Made by a program: the position numbers and the translations under genes
The notes under the pieces: model-generated
What the model saw: the letters and a program-made list of their open reading frames with translations, nothing else
Told to the model about the DNA's origin: nothing
The model's database searches: none
Assembly: GCA_002946415.1 (NCBI GenBank)
Contig: NJPS01000001.1
Coordinates: forward strand, 1 to 64,000
DNA: 64,000 nt
Origin: Rutstroemia sp. NJR-2017a BVV2
Taxonomy: Eukaryota > Ascomycota > Leotiomycetes > Helotiales > Rutstroemiaceae
Direction: 5' to 3'
Shown here: one piece after another, positions 33,258-45,300 of the stretch
Layout of the letters: each line of letters starts with the position of its first letter
Numbering within the stretch: the stretch's first letter is position 1

Positions 33258-34647
33258 TCATGCAGAAGATAGCCTCAATACTTTCGTCTGAGCCACACTG
33301 ACGTTTTTCAGCGTTATGCTGTCAGTGACTACACCTAATTCCTTCCCAGCCCATACGTCCCTCACCCAATATATAAATGGCGACTTCGTTTTCAGCACAG
33401 GTACCTTGCTCCAGGGGATTAAGATATCAGTCGTCACATTTCCGTAGTTCAATGCCAAAATAACATAACCTTTCGTCAGGGGCCCAGCCCAAATTTGGGT
33501 GTTACCTTCAACACTCAACTCTGGAACATACGAAATAGCTGTTCCAAGATCGTCCTGGTTGATGGCAATAATTTCTTCGTTGAGCAGAATGTCAAGGGAT
33601 GTCTGATTCATCTTGGTAATATCCGCACCAATAATTAAGGGGCTCTTCAGGGCAGCCCAGAAGCTCTGATGTGTTTGCTCTTGAAACTCGTTCATTGATC
33701 CGGTACCAATCTCCAACATATCCATATCAGCTAATCAATCATCAGCAATTAGAAACTGAAGCCATTACTTCATGTTACGTACCCCATGAACCGGGACTTT
33801 GGAAACCGGAGATTTCGCGCATCTTGTTGATCATCGTCAAGACACTGACGCCAGCATAGCCAGTATTTAGGCAGTATGCTGTCTTGCAAACGCCACTGTT
33901 GTCTGTTTCAAAGGAGGCGTGTATATCACCAGACATACGATACGACTCACTTATCTGGTCGGCCCAGAACCAAGGAAATTCTTGTCCCCATTGGCAAAGC
34001 GAGAAGAGAATCTCGGCTCCAGTACTCAGTAATGCGGATTTCATTGTTGCGAATCGTTCTCGTGGTGAAATTGTGCCTGCATGAAAGCCGCCACAGTTGT
34101 CATACTTGAGATAATCAATACCCCAATCAGCATAGGTCTGCGCATCCAGTTCTTCGTTCCCGTAGCTACCTGGATAGAATCCGCAGTCGTAAATTCCAGC
34201 GTCACTGGGTGAATTTAGAATTTTGACTGAATGGCTTATATGAAGGATATGCTAACCTGTAGAGACCGATTTTCAAGCCCAAGTTATGTATGAACTTTGA
34301 GATGCTTATAGCGCCGTCCGGGAATTTAGTTGCATTGAACTGCTGACGGCCATTTGAGTCCCGAGTCATCGCTTGCCAGCCTTCGTCGAGCACAACATAG
34401 TTGTATCCAGCTTTGGCCAAGCCATCGGACACCAACGCTTGTGCTGACTTCTCGATTATACTCTGGTTGAAATTGGTCTTCAAGGTATTCCAAGTATTCC
34501 ACCCTGATTAGTAGAACATTAGTATCAAAGCATTCGAAGTATTTTTGAGAGTTCCTCACCCATTTGTGGTTTAGCGCCCAATGATTCCTTGCCAAGGCAT
34601 GGAGAGACGGCCACGATCACGGCGACAAGTACTTGAGTGAATAACAT
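33258..34647 (-). CDS. GH27 alpha-galactosidase, secreted
   Basis: Exons 34560-34647, 34257-34503, 33783-34204 and 33258-33730 join in phase to 409 residues, a normal length. The start at 34647 gives the signal peptide MLFTQVLVAVIVAVSPCLG. Landmarks: GWNTWNT near residue 30, YVVLDEGW, SDAGIYDCGFYPGSYG, YLKYDNCGG (nucleophile Asp), SESYRMSGDIHASF (acid/base Asp) and KSPLIIGADI, then the C-terminal beta domain. Introns are 52-56 nt with regular splice sites. It releases alpha-1,6-galactose from galactomannan or raffinose-type sugars. With the neighbouring GH127 it forms a small group for plant side-chain sugars. It is divergently arranged with the FAS1 gene. Confidence 0.96.
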
Positions 34648-34938
34648 GATACTAAGAGATCGAAGACTAAAGATTGCTTTGTGTACTCCTATTGAGTGAT
34701 GTGAAAGTTTATCTAAGTCCGCACATCTGCATCTCAAAGTTTGTCGATCTGACTAGTTGACGTCGGGCGAATAACCGGAGCATAACTCCGCGTCTAGTGA
34801 CGCCTCACTTCCAAGGGTCTGATCAGGGATTGTAAAGATCTGGATGAGACGACAGAAATTTAACATCCTGCTCTGAGAGTGGTGCTCGACATCTACATCA
34901 ACTTTGCCAGCACAGGAATATTCTATACACCTCTCAAC
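34648..34938. promoter_or_regulatory. shared 291-bp divergent promoter, GH27 and FAS1
   Basis: The two start codons face away from each other across 291 bp, so the control regions must overlap. No clear binding site stands out. Co-regulation is possible but not shown by the sequence. Confidence 0.5.
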
Positions 34939-35685
34939 ATGAAGCTCTCCAATGTCTTGTCAATTACAACAGTAGTAGCAAGTGCTTTTTGTATCAACAC
35001 AAGTCGTCAACCGTTATCGTACGCCTCAGTTCCCAACGACACTTACGTTGCAACGAAACCCGCGGGAGTAACCACACTGCTAGATTTCGTCAAGTCAAGG
35101 GAAGAACTTTCGGTTTTGGCTAGCCTCCTAAGTCAACTTGGCGGTGAGTGGGAAAATAATGTGTTGAGATCCGTTTCTGACACGCTATACAGGCTTTACT
35201 GAAGCATTTGACACTGCCCCGGGGTGGAAATACACCTTCTTCGCCCCCTCCAACACTGCTTTTAGCAACACTGGAACTTATTTCTCGACCTACTTGGCCA
35301 CCCCCAACGGTAAATTCTGGCTCGGGAACATCTTGCAACATCACTATGTTCCAAATGGTCAACTAAAAACGAGCGACTTCAACGTATCCTACACGCGCAT
35401 TCAGACTGGAAGTTACCTCTATGTCGGGACCCAGCTTTTAGGCTCGGAATTGATGCTGAACAACGTGTCAAAGGTGACGACGGGTAATCTACCTGTGACG
35501 AGTGTAAGAGAGTTTTGAATTTTGGTACAAATAAGAAATAATTACTGATTGAATTCAAGGGGATCGTCCACATCGTGGACCACATTTTGGATCCGTCTGC
35601 TCAGGTATTTGAGGCTGACGTGGCAAAGACACCGCAGAGTTTCATCCCTGGTAGTTGTTCAAATCCGGCCTTGCCATATTGCTAG
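34939..35685 (+). CDS. secreted single-FAS1 (fasciclin) domain protein
   Basis: Exons 34939-35143, 35193-35503 and 35560-35685 join in phase to 213 residues. A signal peptide (MKLSNVLSITTVVASAFC) is followed by one FAS1 domain. The H1 block is YTFFAPSNTAF, the middle has LGNILQHHYVPNGQ, and the H2 block is GIVHIVDHILDP near the end. The C-terminus ends ..SCSNPALPYC, without a hydrophobic tail, so there is no GPI anchor. FAS1 proteins mediate cell-surface or matrix adhesion in fungi and plants; some small secreted ones are effectors. Possible N-glycosylation sites include NDTY, NVSY and NVSK. Confidence 0.93.
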
Positions 35686-36533
35686 ACCGTGTGGTTTATG
35701 AGCGGATAAGACGTCAGCACATGATGAGATTAATTTCCACAAAAATGGAGAAATACTCTAGGAAGAAGTGCTCTTCACTCATTTTGTTTCAACAATTAAG
35801 GTCTTGTGGCCTTTTTGTACTGTGTCAACGTGATGCTGAGTTTTATAATTGGGTACATAACACCTCGTATTCTGGACCCCACATCCCACACCTGCAGCGG
35901 TTCTACCATGGGGTCGATTCTTTACCTTTCGCAGACCAATTCATAGTCTGACTAGATGTTTTCAAATGCTGGTGCACGCCTGCTTCTGCCGAGGACAATT
36001 GATAACAATTTTCGCAATCGCTGAAAGTGTATCATAGCTTAAAGTCTTGATTCTATTTCTAAATTCTAATATTGCAACTCTGCAGATGTCCTCCATCTCC
36101 GCACATGGAATCTGGCCATGTCTGACGAACGAGATTCTCACATGCCTCACCGCCTGGCAGAAAACTCTGCACTTAAGCCAGCTGCTGAACCCAAAGTGGT
36201 TCGGCACTTTAGTATTTCAAGTAATAGAATTCAGTTCGCTACACCTGGTGCCATCCCTTCTTATTCCGAAGTTTATATTTTCTCAGGAGGGCGCAGCGTG
36301 CTACACAGCTGCGCAATCTGTAATTCATAGTCCAGCTAGGATTCAGACCAGTTGGGTACATTTTGTGCGACGATCGAACAACTGAAAGAGTTATCGTAGA
36401 TGGATGAGGTCATCGATTTCTGTTTAGACTTTGGATTCTTGAATTCCATCATCAACTTCTGAACTGCGAGCTGCCAACAGTCTACCTGCATGTACTTTGT
36501 ACCAGTATCCTCTGACATACTATAACTGCAAAC
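35686..36533. other. intergenic region, no gene seen
   Basis: Several overlapping short ORFs on both strands lack domain, codon or splice support. It contains the 3' flank of FAS1 and the upstream region of the transcription factor. Confidence 0.55.
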
Positions 36534-39401
36534 ATGGAAGGAGACCTGAGTACATCCCTTGATGAATTTGTCGGCAAACGCGCGGTATGATGAACAACTT
36601 ATACATTATGGCGGTTCTAACGTTTCTGTTGTAGTGTGAATCTTGTAGGACGAAAAAAATCCGATGCGATAGGTCGGTGCCATGCTTGAATTGTAGAACG
36701 AACAAAATCAGTAAGTTTGATGATTGACAGGTAATCAGAGTTGATGGTTCCTGTTAAGCTCTGTTTCCGGGCAAGCATTGCCGTCAAGTTTGAAATCCAT
36801 TACATCTCTGTCTTTCGCGGTAGAACCTAACAAGCCAAGCTTGCAGAGTAGTGGCACCTGTACAGAAGGCCCAGAGACAGAGAGTTCACATATCTGAAGA
36901 GTAGTATGTTTCCCGAACTACCCTTGAGTCTCAGGCCTTTAACCCTTGGCAGTGAGAAGAAGATAGACGGTCTCGAACATCGTCTCGCCAGCATCGAGAC
37001 TGTCCTCGTCAATCTTGCTTCGAAACTGGAGGGTATCAATGTACACACAGTCTCCAATGAGCGGATCAATCAGGCAGAATCATCGTCGAGTCGACTCACT
37101 GGAAGCTCCTCTGTCCGGGAGAGTGGGGTGGTAACACCTGTCCCTTTTGAGGGCGCGACTGGGATCAACAGGCAGTCAGACTATGTACGACAGTTGCTTG
37201 TTCAGGTGGTTCGTCAGACACCGTCAGTGGGCCAAAACACAGAAATTAAAGCAGCGTTGAAAGCGCTCGAAGAGCTGGTTACCCCGCATAACCACGACAA
37301 CGTTTCTGCAACATCGGCTATGCAGCCATTGATCGATCGCTCACTTGCAGGAATCGATACTGCAAAGTTAGAGCAGCCTCCTTGGAGTGTGGTGAGAGTT
37401 GCTATAGACAAAGCCATAAGTTGGTAATAATTTACAGAGGGACCTTCAAACCTGCTAACATTTATAGAACACCCGACTATGATCTTCGCTGCTCTCTTCT
37501 CTATCTTAAAAATGAAGAATCTCTATGAGGTCATCGAAGATTCTTATTTCAATCCGGCCACATGTGGCGCTCCACGTCGTCTTCTTGCATATGGAGTATT
37601 ATTCAACATCTTTACAGAATTTTCATCAGCGCCCTGGAGTGGCACTAACACGACGAGTTTGACTAAGTGCGTATAACTCCTTTTGACCATAAACTATCTT
37701 ATGACAACAGCGTTGACCGTTCCCAGATATGCTTCTTTGAGTATGGCTTCTACCGCAATCCATCAATCATACATTCCCTAATCCCGAATACTTATAGCTA
37801 GGTCACATTTGGAGATTGCCATAAGCCAGCTTGATATGCTTATACCAGCTAGCTATGAGAACATTATGGCTTTGGGCGTAGGTACAGCTTGCGCAATTGA
37901 GATGTGCAAACCGTCACTTGCTTGGGTATTGATTTCTCACGCCGCTGAGCTGTGCCAGAATCTAGGCTATCATCGTTTCGGAACTATGAAGAACGACACC
38001 GAAGAGGAACAAAGATCCAAGATGCATCTTTTCTGGATGATATATATGTTTGATAAGCAGCTGTCTCTGCGCTTAGGTCGAGCGAGTCTGATCCAAGATT
38101 GGGATGTGTCATTGCCCCTTCTTGCTGTGAGAGATGCATCACGTAACAGCTTCGAAGAAAGCGACATGCTGTCATACTGGGTCAAAGTTGCTAAGGTTCA
38201 AGGGCAGATTTATGAGAACCTGTTCAGTGCAACTGCGTTCCTCAAGACATCAACTGAGCGACACCAGACAGCCATCACTCTCGTTAGTGCGATGGAACAA
38301 GCTTGGCATGAACGAGGTTACGCAAGCGTTATGAACTTCACAAATTTATTAAGTCCAAACGAGACGGAGCCGCCTTCCAAGCGCAAGCGAGCTTCACACA
38401 AAAATTGTCAAGATGCTCTAAAGCCGGATACCTATATTCGAGGTCAGTTTGCTTCATCTCTCAACAGATAGATTAGACTTAATTTTCTAGGCTACTTTGA
38501 TCGCGTAGAGGATGTCTTCTTCCATGCAGATGTTGTAGTGCATTACTCAATCTGCGCACTTATACAACGAGCAACGAGTCCAGACAATAAATTCAGTAAA
38601 GAATGTCTCGAATATTCTCGGGCAGCACTTGTAGCGCATATGAGATGTAATGCCCAATTCAACACCAAAGGAAATACAGAGTTGTGGTCGGGATACATTC
38701 ATTGGTCAATTCTTCAGGTATGTAAGGCACGGAAGCACCCTAAAAGTTACCCGAATATGTTCACCTATGTTAAAACAATGATAGGCTCCACTCACTCCGT
38801 AAGGCGTCTCTCGAAATATGCTATAAGTTTAGTATTAACTTTTTTCAGTTTCATTGTCTTATTTTGCAACCTAGTCCAAGAGGCCGATTGCACAGATTTG
38901 AAGTCTCTCACAGACTTCGTTACCAGTCTCGAATCTTGTCGAACCGTCTCCGAGGGCGCAGAAAAGCTCTACAAGATGTGCCTTCTCTTCCTGAAAGTCG
39001 CTAGACTCTACATCCAAGCGACAGGCCAAGAGATCGAGAAGAGTCATGTACAATCCTTCTCATATTCAGAACAGAGCAGCTTCGACGCGACAGCAGATGG
39101 TAGTTCGATGAATTCCAGTACAATGTCACTATTCGACCCGTATCTGAGCGCTCTTGGCCTAGTGTCTAATTCGGCATGGCCAATGGCTAATTATGCACCA
39201 GTTTCATCATCCCAAGGACAGGATCAATATGCATCAATTAACAATGCGCAAGAGTTTGATGCTACAGGCATAAGCTATAGAAGCTTGAGTACAAGCCAAA
39301 ACTCAGTACAAGACTGGTTCTCGGGCTCGCGATACTTAATCAACTTTTTAGATTCAAGCAACGATATACAAATGCCTGATATAAATAATACAGACTTCTA
39401 G
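36534..39401 (+). CDS. Zn2Cys6 transcription factor with fungal-specific regulatory domain
   Basis: Exons by hand: 36534-36584, 36635-36710, 36840-36903, 36953-37419, 37468-37666, 37711-37740, 37802-38442, 38491-38717, then about 38849-39401. Splicing rebuilds a perfect C-x2-C-x6-C-x5-C-x2-C-x6-C cluster (ACESCRTKKIRCDRSVPC..) over three small exons. A linker with KKIDGLEHRLASIETVL (dimerisation coiled coil) follows. The PF04082 domain shows ISHAAELCQNLGYHR, LFWMIYMFDKQLSLRLGR and a C-terminal helix bundle. The tail is Ser/Gln/Asn-rich and acidic, likely activating, and ends DINNTDF. The junction of the last intron (38718 to about 38848) is one base out of frame in my model, so a small frameshift or an unusual splice site is possible. 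It lies next to a dead P450 and a PDR transporter and may have controlled them. Confidence 0.88.
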
Positions 39402-39959
39402 TAAATAATATATAGATACATTATTATATACTGAATCAATTCAAACTATTCAAACTTTATATATTTATTTATTATTAGAAATATCCGGGCTAGTTGCTTC
39501 TGCTCAGCCCGCTTGAACAAAAGTTCGACGTAAGGTTCCAGTGGTCTACTTTCCTTGCTCAGCACACATAGTTTACCTTTTGGCAATGTTATGAAGTATG
39601 TCACAGGCTCTATATCTTCCTGAACGATTTAACGTTCGCTGCGCTGACGCCTTCCGGAAAAGTGCGGTAGAAATTAGCAAAGACATGACGAAGCTCAAGT
39701 AGGGCAAAGTGTGAGCTTATGCAGGCTAAATATCATATCAGTTGATATTTGTTCGTTAGACTTCGATTCGGGGCACCACCGTACTACATATGGGGATACG
39801 AAATGCTGGTTGAATTGAGCCTGATTCTCTTCTAACTAAGTGGAAGCTCTAAGCTCCTTATATAGCTCATCTCTCCTAATACGAAGCGCTCTCCCTTAGT
39901 CAGAGTGTTGGAATCATGAATTAGTGATTCCGTTGTACGGGATGGATTCACTTTCATGC
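39402..39959. other. intergenic region between transcription factor and P450 relic
   Basis: A short AT-rich stretch (39402-39480) follows the stop codon; the rest has no recognisable gene. It may include the lost C-terminus of the P450. Confidence 0.5.
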
Positions 39960-41395
39960 GACAATATTCTTAGACCATATATACAAAAGGCGAAGACTTG
40001 CCTCGGGTGCCTCCACCAAACGGGTAGTAGCTATATAGCATATCTTTAGAAGGGTTATCCCATCTTGCAGGAATAAGCCTTTCTAGATCCGTCCATGTTT
40101 CGGGTTGCGATGCATTGTACAAGCCTAGATACCAACGATTGTGCGTTGTAGAATGTGATACCCGTATAGCTCGGTCCCTCCATCAGGGAAAACACGAGAA
40201 AGGCCCTAACCAATAATAGCTCTCAGGCAGAGGCTTTCTCTAATGACGTTGTTGAGTAGCCTCAATATCCGCAGATACTCATCAACTAACCCTTCCAGGA
40301 GGACTGAGACTTCTTGAATAACCGCTTTTTCAATATCCCACTAGCAAGCTACCATCCACACAGCGAAGGTGGCTGTAAGTGCGGTGGTTTGTGTATTTGT
40401 GACGATATACAATGTAGCCTCACGTTCTAATTGAGTAGCACTCCTACTACCATCTTCAGCGGCAGTGTACACGTTCATCAAAAACGTAGGTTTGACGTTA
40501 TTTGGTTCTCCTTTCAACTGTCTCCAATATCCTATTTGCAAGGTAGTATTAGTGAATTTTCCGATTGTTCTGAGCGATCCGTGTGTTTTGTAGATAAACT
40601 TACTTATAACTGATCCTCCTGAGTACTTTTTTATCCAAATGACTGAGCGTTGAACCTTCTTCGAATTTCGAAGAGCCAAAAGGTAATACAATATATATAT
40701 CAGAAGAAGAAATTAGGCCCCAAGAATACCTCGCACAGGAGCCTCCTCAAGGTCTCTTATATACTAATGTTTCTATGATGTTCATTAACATGAGATAATA
40801 TTGTAGAGGGATAGGCAAGTATTCAGAAAGTGTGAGAATATGACGGGATTCCCAGATTTGCCTTCTTATTCGAGCAAACAAACCTTCCCTCTTCACAATA
40901 GATTGGATACCTATAAGAGGTTCCTACTTTCTATAGTTTGGATAGAATCAATCAAGTCTTTTACTTAAATATCTGTATATTGAGGTATACTATGAAGGTA
41001 AACCACTTATATATATTGTTGTACTCCCTTCGTCTTGATATCCTTTGCTATTCACGTGATAGCTACTTCTTGGCAATATATAGATCCTAATTTAGATATA
41101 TTTTTCTGAAAAATTGTAGGCAACCAATTTACAGAAGGCAGAATATATATGGGAATCGACTATAGTAAATAGATCCTGTTCCTTTTTCGCGCCAATTAGG
41201 GAACTGTACTAGTTAGACTTCAAAAACGGACTGGCAACCCTTGTAGATAGTTTGAACAGTAGTTTGAACAGCGGATATCTCAACGATTGAGACCTTATAA
41301 GAAGATATGCGAACGATAGGGCCTATTTTGTCCTGGATTAGTATATAGTAAAAGTCCGTGACGCTATAATTTACCATAGTGTTCGTGAAAGGCAT
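39960..41395 (-). pseudogene. cytochrome P450, dead
   Basis: On the minus strand, family landmarks appear in order. The N-terminal block is IGPIVRISSYKVSIVEISAVQT (41220-41330). The I-helix region is EREATLYIVTNTQTTALTATFAVW (about 40350-40430), with the AGxDTT motif damaged. The K-helix is NNVIRESLCLR. Then come WTDLERLIPARWDNPSKD and SYYPFGGGTRGKS, the haem loop, where the ligand Cys is missing. Several TAG codons and frame changes interrupt it (for example ..MVAC-stop-WDIEK). Typical fungal microsomal P450s have about 500 residues. It lies between a regulator and a drug-type transporter, as in detoxification or metabolite clusters. Loss of the haem Cys rules out activity. Confidence 0.8.
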
Positions 41396-42384
41396 ATATG
41401 TATTTCTCCCTTGTTCCTGTCAATACTGCAAACCCAATGTTGTTGAGTATCTGATTAGTAATCTGATTAGTTATTTTTTAAGTGTTCATCAAAATCGCTG
41501 TTTTCGTGGCGTACGACAACTAGGAATAATTCTGCGAACCATCCAAGAGACATTAGGATGTTGCGACAATGCTTAAAGCTATACTGGAGAGTGAAGCAAA
41601 ATTTGCTCTTAGGATGTGCTATAAGAGTTGCACGAAGGTATAGAATAATTGAGACGGTCTTTTGAGTGGAATGTCAGGCTAGTTGTTCAGCCAGTTCTGC
41701 TCCAACTTGCCAACATCACGCAGAAACAGACCGTTTCACTTAAGCTCCACCTGAGTAGTCTACTGCAGCACTAATCGATCGCAGATATCAACAATTTCCA
41801 ATCTCGATCAATTCTGTTTGCATCAGCGCTAAGATTCACCCACTTCCGCCGGAACCCGAGGTTTCCATGAATCCGGCTGACTAAGCAGGGACAGCCAAAC
41901 ACAACTCGAATATGCGGCTCAACATCTCTCCGGTCCAATACACTCACCGTTCTAGACACCAGCAATCATGATCACTCAAACAACCGGATACTTTAAAGTC
42001 CGACTACGCTACTCTCCTTCCATGAATCATGAATCATAGTCCTTCACCGCACCCTAATCTTGCATGGTCATTAGCTTTAACCTAACCGGATTCCTTAAAA
42101 GTCCGACACTGATAGCTTGATTACTATACTATCATAGTCCTTCTAGCTGCGTGAAATTTTGACTGCATTTAACGGTCATCATCCAGAGATTGCAAAATAG
42201 CATGATTCGATATTTCATTGCTTTATTTCGCATCACTATCACTTGTACCACGCTTCTCATCATCCATTGCGTTGCACCGTCGCACGCGCAATTCAGTACA
42301 CGTTCCCCCTAACTTGATCGAGTCCATTTACGAGCTATTGTGCTGCAATAAAACCATCTATAAGACCGAGCACAGGATTTGGAG
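41396..42384 (+). promoter_or_regulatory. upstream region of the PDR transporter with two CGG-N12/13-CCG sites
   Basis: Two similar sites, CCGGATACTTTAAAGTCCGA (41984-42003) and CCGGATTCCTTAAAAGTCCG (42086-42105), are inverted CGG/CCG triplets 12 and 13 bp apart, the class of site bound by Zn2Cys6 dimers. They lie 280-400 bp before the ATG. The rest of the region has no gene. Confidence 0.55.
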
Positions 42385-45300
42385 ATGCTGGAACGGCCGT
42401 CTAGCTCTAGCACCGAGCATGCTGAAGGAGAGTCTGCAATCGAAGAAAGTTCTGGAGAGAAGAATTTCTGGCCTATTACCCACGAGGTTCAAAAGCTGCT
42501 AGACCGCAATGAGGGCGGTGGCGAGAAGTCTAAGAAGCTGGGAGTTACCTGGTCAAATCTGACTGTGAAAGGTGTCAGCAATGATGCCGTTTTCAATGAG
42601 AATATATTGTCACAGTTCAACCCCTTTGGAAAGAGAAACAAAGGCACTCCACTGAAGACTATCATCCAGGACTCGTCTGGATGTGTGAAACCTGGAGGTA
42701 CGTTATCGAATAACTAAACGGGATGATTGTATTTACTGACGACGCTTCCCAATGAGTAGAGATGCTCCTTGTCCTTGGAAACCCTGGTGCAGGTTGTACC
42801 ACCCTTCTCAACATTCTTTCGAACCGATGTCTTGGATATGCGAAAATTGATGGTGAAGTTTTATTTGGATCCATGTCAAGTGAAGAAGCAAAGAGTTACC
42901 GCGGTCAAATTGTGATGGTAAGAATCATCATTACACCTGTGTACTGGATCATTCGCTAATCGAAAGAAAAGAACGCCGAAGAAGAGGTCTTTTTTCCGAC
43001 ACTGTCAGTCGGTCACACACTCGATTTCGCTACTCGATTGAATGTTCCCTCTCAGCTGTCACCCGATAAAAACTCTCCTGATGAGTATGCTCGAACGTAC
43101 AAAGAATTTCTTCTCAAATCATTGGCTATGGAGCACACGCACGACACCAAAGTGGGCGATGCGTATATACGTGGTGTCTCCGGAGGCGAACGGAAACGCG
43201 TGTCAATCCTTGAGTGCCTTGCTACCCGCGGTAGTATTTTCTGCTGGGATAACTCCACACGTGGTCTTGACGCGAGTACAGCTTTAGATTGGGCCAAGGC
43301 CATGCGCGTCATGACTGATACCCTTGGCCTTACCACCATCGCGACACTGTACCAGGCGGGAAATGCTGTCTTCGAGCAATTCGACAAGGTGTTGGTCCTA
43401 GATGAAGGCAAGCAGATTTTCTATGGCCCTCGAGAAGACGCGGTCCCTTTTATGGAGGACCTCGGTTTCTTATGCGATCCCGCTGCAAATAAGGCCGACT
43501 TTCTGACCAGCGTTACTGTACCCAGTGCCCGTGCTATTGCTGAAGGTTACGAGAAAAGATTCCCACGCACTAACGACGAAATTCTGGCATCATATCAACA
43601 GTCACCATTTCACGAAAGGTTGAGGGCTGAGCTTGACTACCCTCAAAGCGATGAGGCGAAGAGAAACACGACAGCCTTCAGAGAAATAGTGACCGGAGAA
43701 AAACACAAACTCCTTCCAAAGAACGCTACTGTCACGACAAGCTTCTACTCTCAAGTAAAGGCAGCCGTTGTCAGGCAGTATCAGATCGTATGGGGTGATA
43801 AGGCAACGCTTATCGTAAAGCAAACGTCTACACTCATTCAAGCACTGGTAGCAGGATCGCTCTTCTATCAGGCTCCTGATCATTCTGGTGGTCTTTTTCT
43901 GAAGGGTGGTGCACTATTCTTTGGTCTCCTTTACCCTGCCTTTATGGCTATGTCAGAAGTTACGGATTCATTCACTGGCCGACCTATCCTTGCTAAACAC
44001 CGATCATTCGGCTTGCACTACCCAGCTGCCTGGGTTGTTGCCCAAATTGCTGCTGATATTCCTGTAGCATTATTTCAGTGGTCACACTTTGGCATCATCA
44101 TCTACTTTATGGTAGGCCTGAAGACTTCAGCATCTGCGTTCTTCACTTTCTGGATTATCATTTTTTCATCAGCTATGGCCATGACAGCTCTCTACCGTAT
44201 GATAGGAGCCGCCTTCCCAACCTTCGACGCCGCAACCAAAGTTTCTGGGCTGACTACATCCGCATTCTTCATCTACATGGGGTACATGATCGCAAAGCCA
44301 GCAATTAAAGACTGGTTTGTTTGGATATTTTGGATCAACCCGATGTCCTATGGCTATGAGGCTTTACTTGGGAACGAGTTTGAGGGTACTGAATTTCCTT
44401 GCGTTGGTCCAAACCTCATCCCCAGCGGCCCAGACTACAATCAAGGGTTGGGTGGGCAAGCCTGCGCAGGCGTCGGCGGTGCACAACGTGGCGCATCTAT
44501 TATCAAAGGAGAGCAATACCTTGAATCACTATCCTTTAAGTCTAGTAACATTTGGCGCAACTTTGGTATCATCTGGGCATGGTGGATATTCTTTGTTGTC
44601 GTCACCATTGTTTTCACCTCAAATTGGAAAGAGATTGGAGAAGGCGGACGCGGCTTACTTATTCCAAGGGAGAAACAGCAGAAGTCAATGCAGACCCTGT
44701 CAAATGACGAAGAGTCGCAAGCTGCTAGAAATCCAAAGCCTGGATCCAACTTGACTGAGTCAAGTGAGCACTCCGTTGGGGGGCTGATTCGTAACACTTC
44801 GATCTTCACGTGGAAAAATTTGACATACACAGTTAAGACATCATCTGGTGACCTCAAATTACTTGATAACGTGGCTGGCTATGTAAAACCAGGCATGCTA
44901 GGGGCACTCATGGGATCTTCTGGTGTAAGTATCATTTTACCTCGCTTGACTGGCTAAAAATTCGCTAATGCAACTCCACCTACAGGCAGGTAAAACGACT
45001 CTACTTGACGTCTTAGCTCAACGCAAAACCGATGGTACGATACACGGATCCGTCTTGGTCGATGGTCGCCCTTTGCCGGTCTCATTTCAACGGTCTGCCG
45101 GCTACGTTGAACAAATGGATGTTCACGAATCGCTAGCAACCGTTCGCGAAGCCCTAGAATTTTCGGCGTTGCTACGTCAGTCGCGAGAAACACCACGACA
45201 AGAGAAACTTCGCTACGTTGACACAATCATCGACCTGCTTCAGCTCCAGGATATCCAGCATACACTTATCGGATCTCCAGGTGCTGGTCTTAGTGTAGAG

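Noticed and set aside
36047..36385. 112-codon ORF between FAS1 and the transcription factor
   Set aside because: No domain, signal, splice or codon support; other frames are open over the same stretch.
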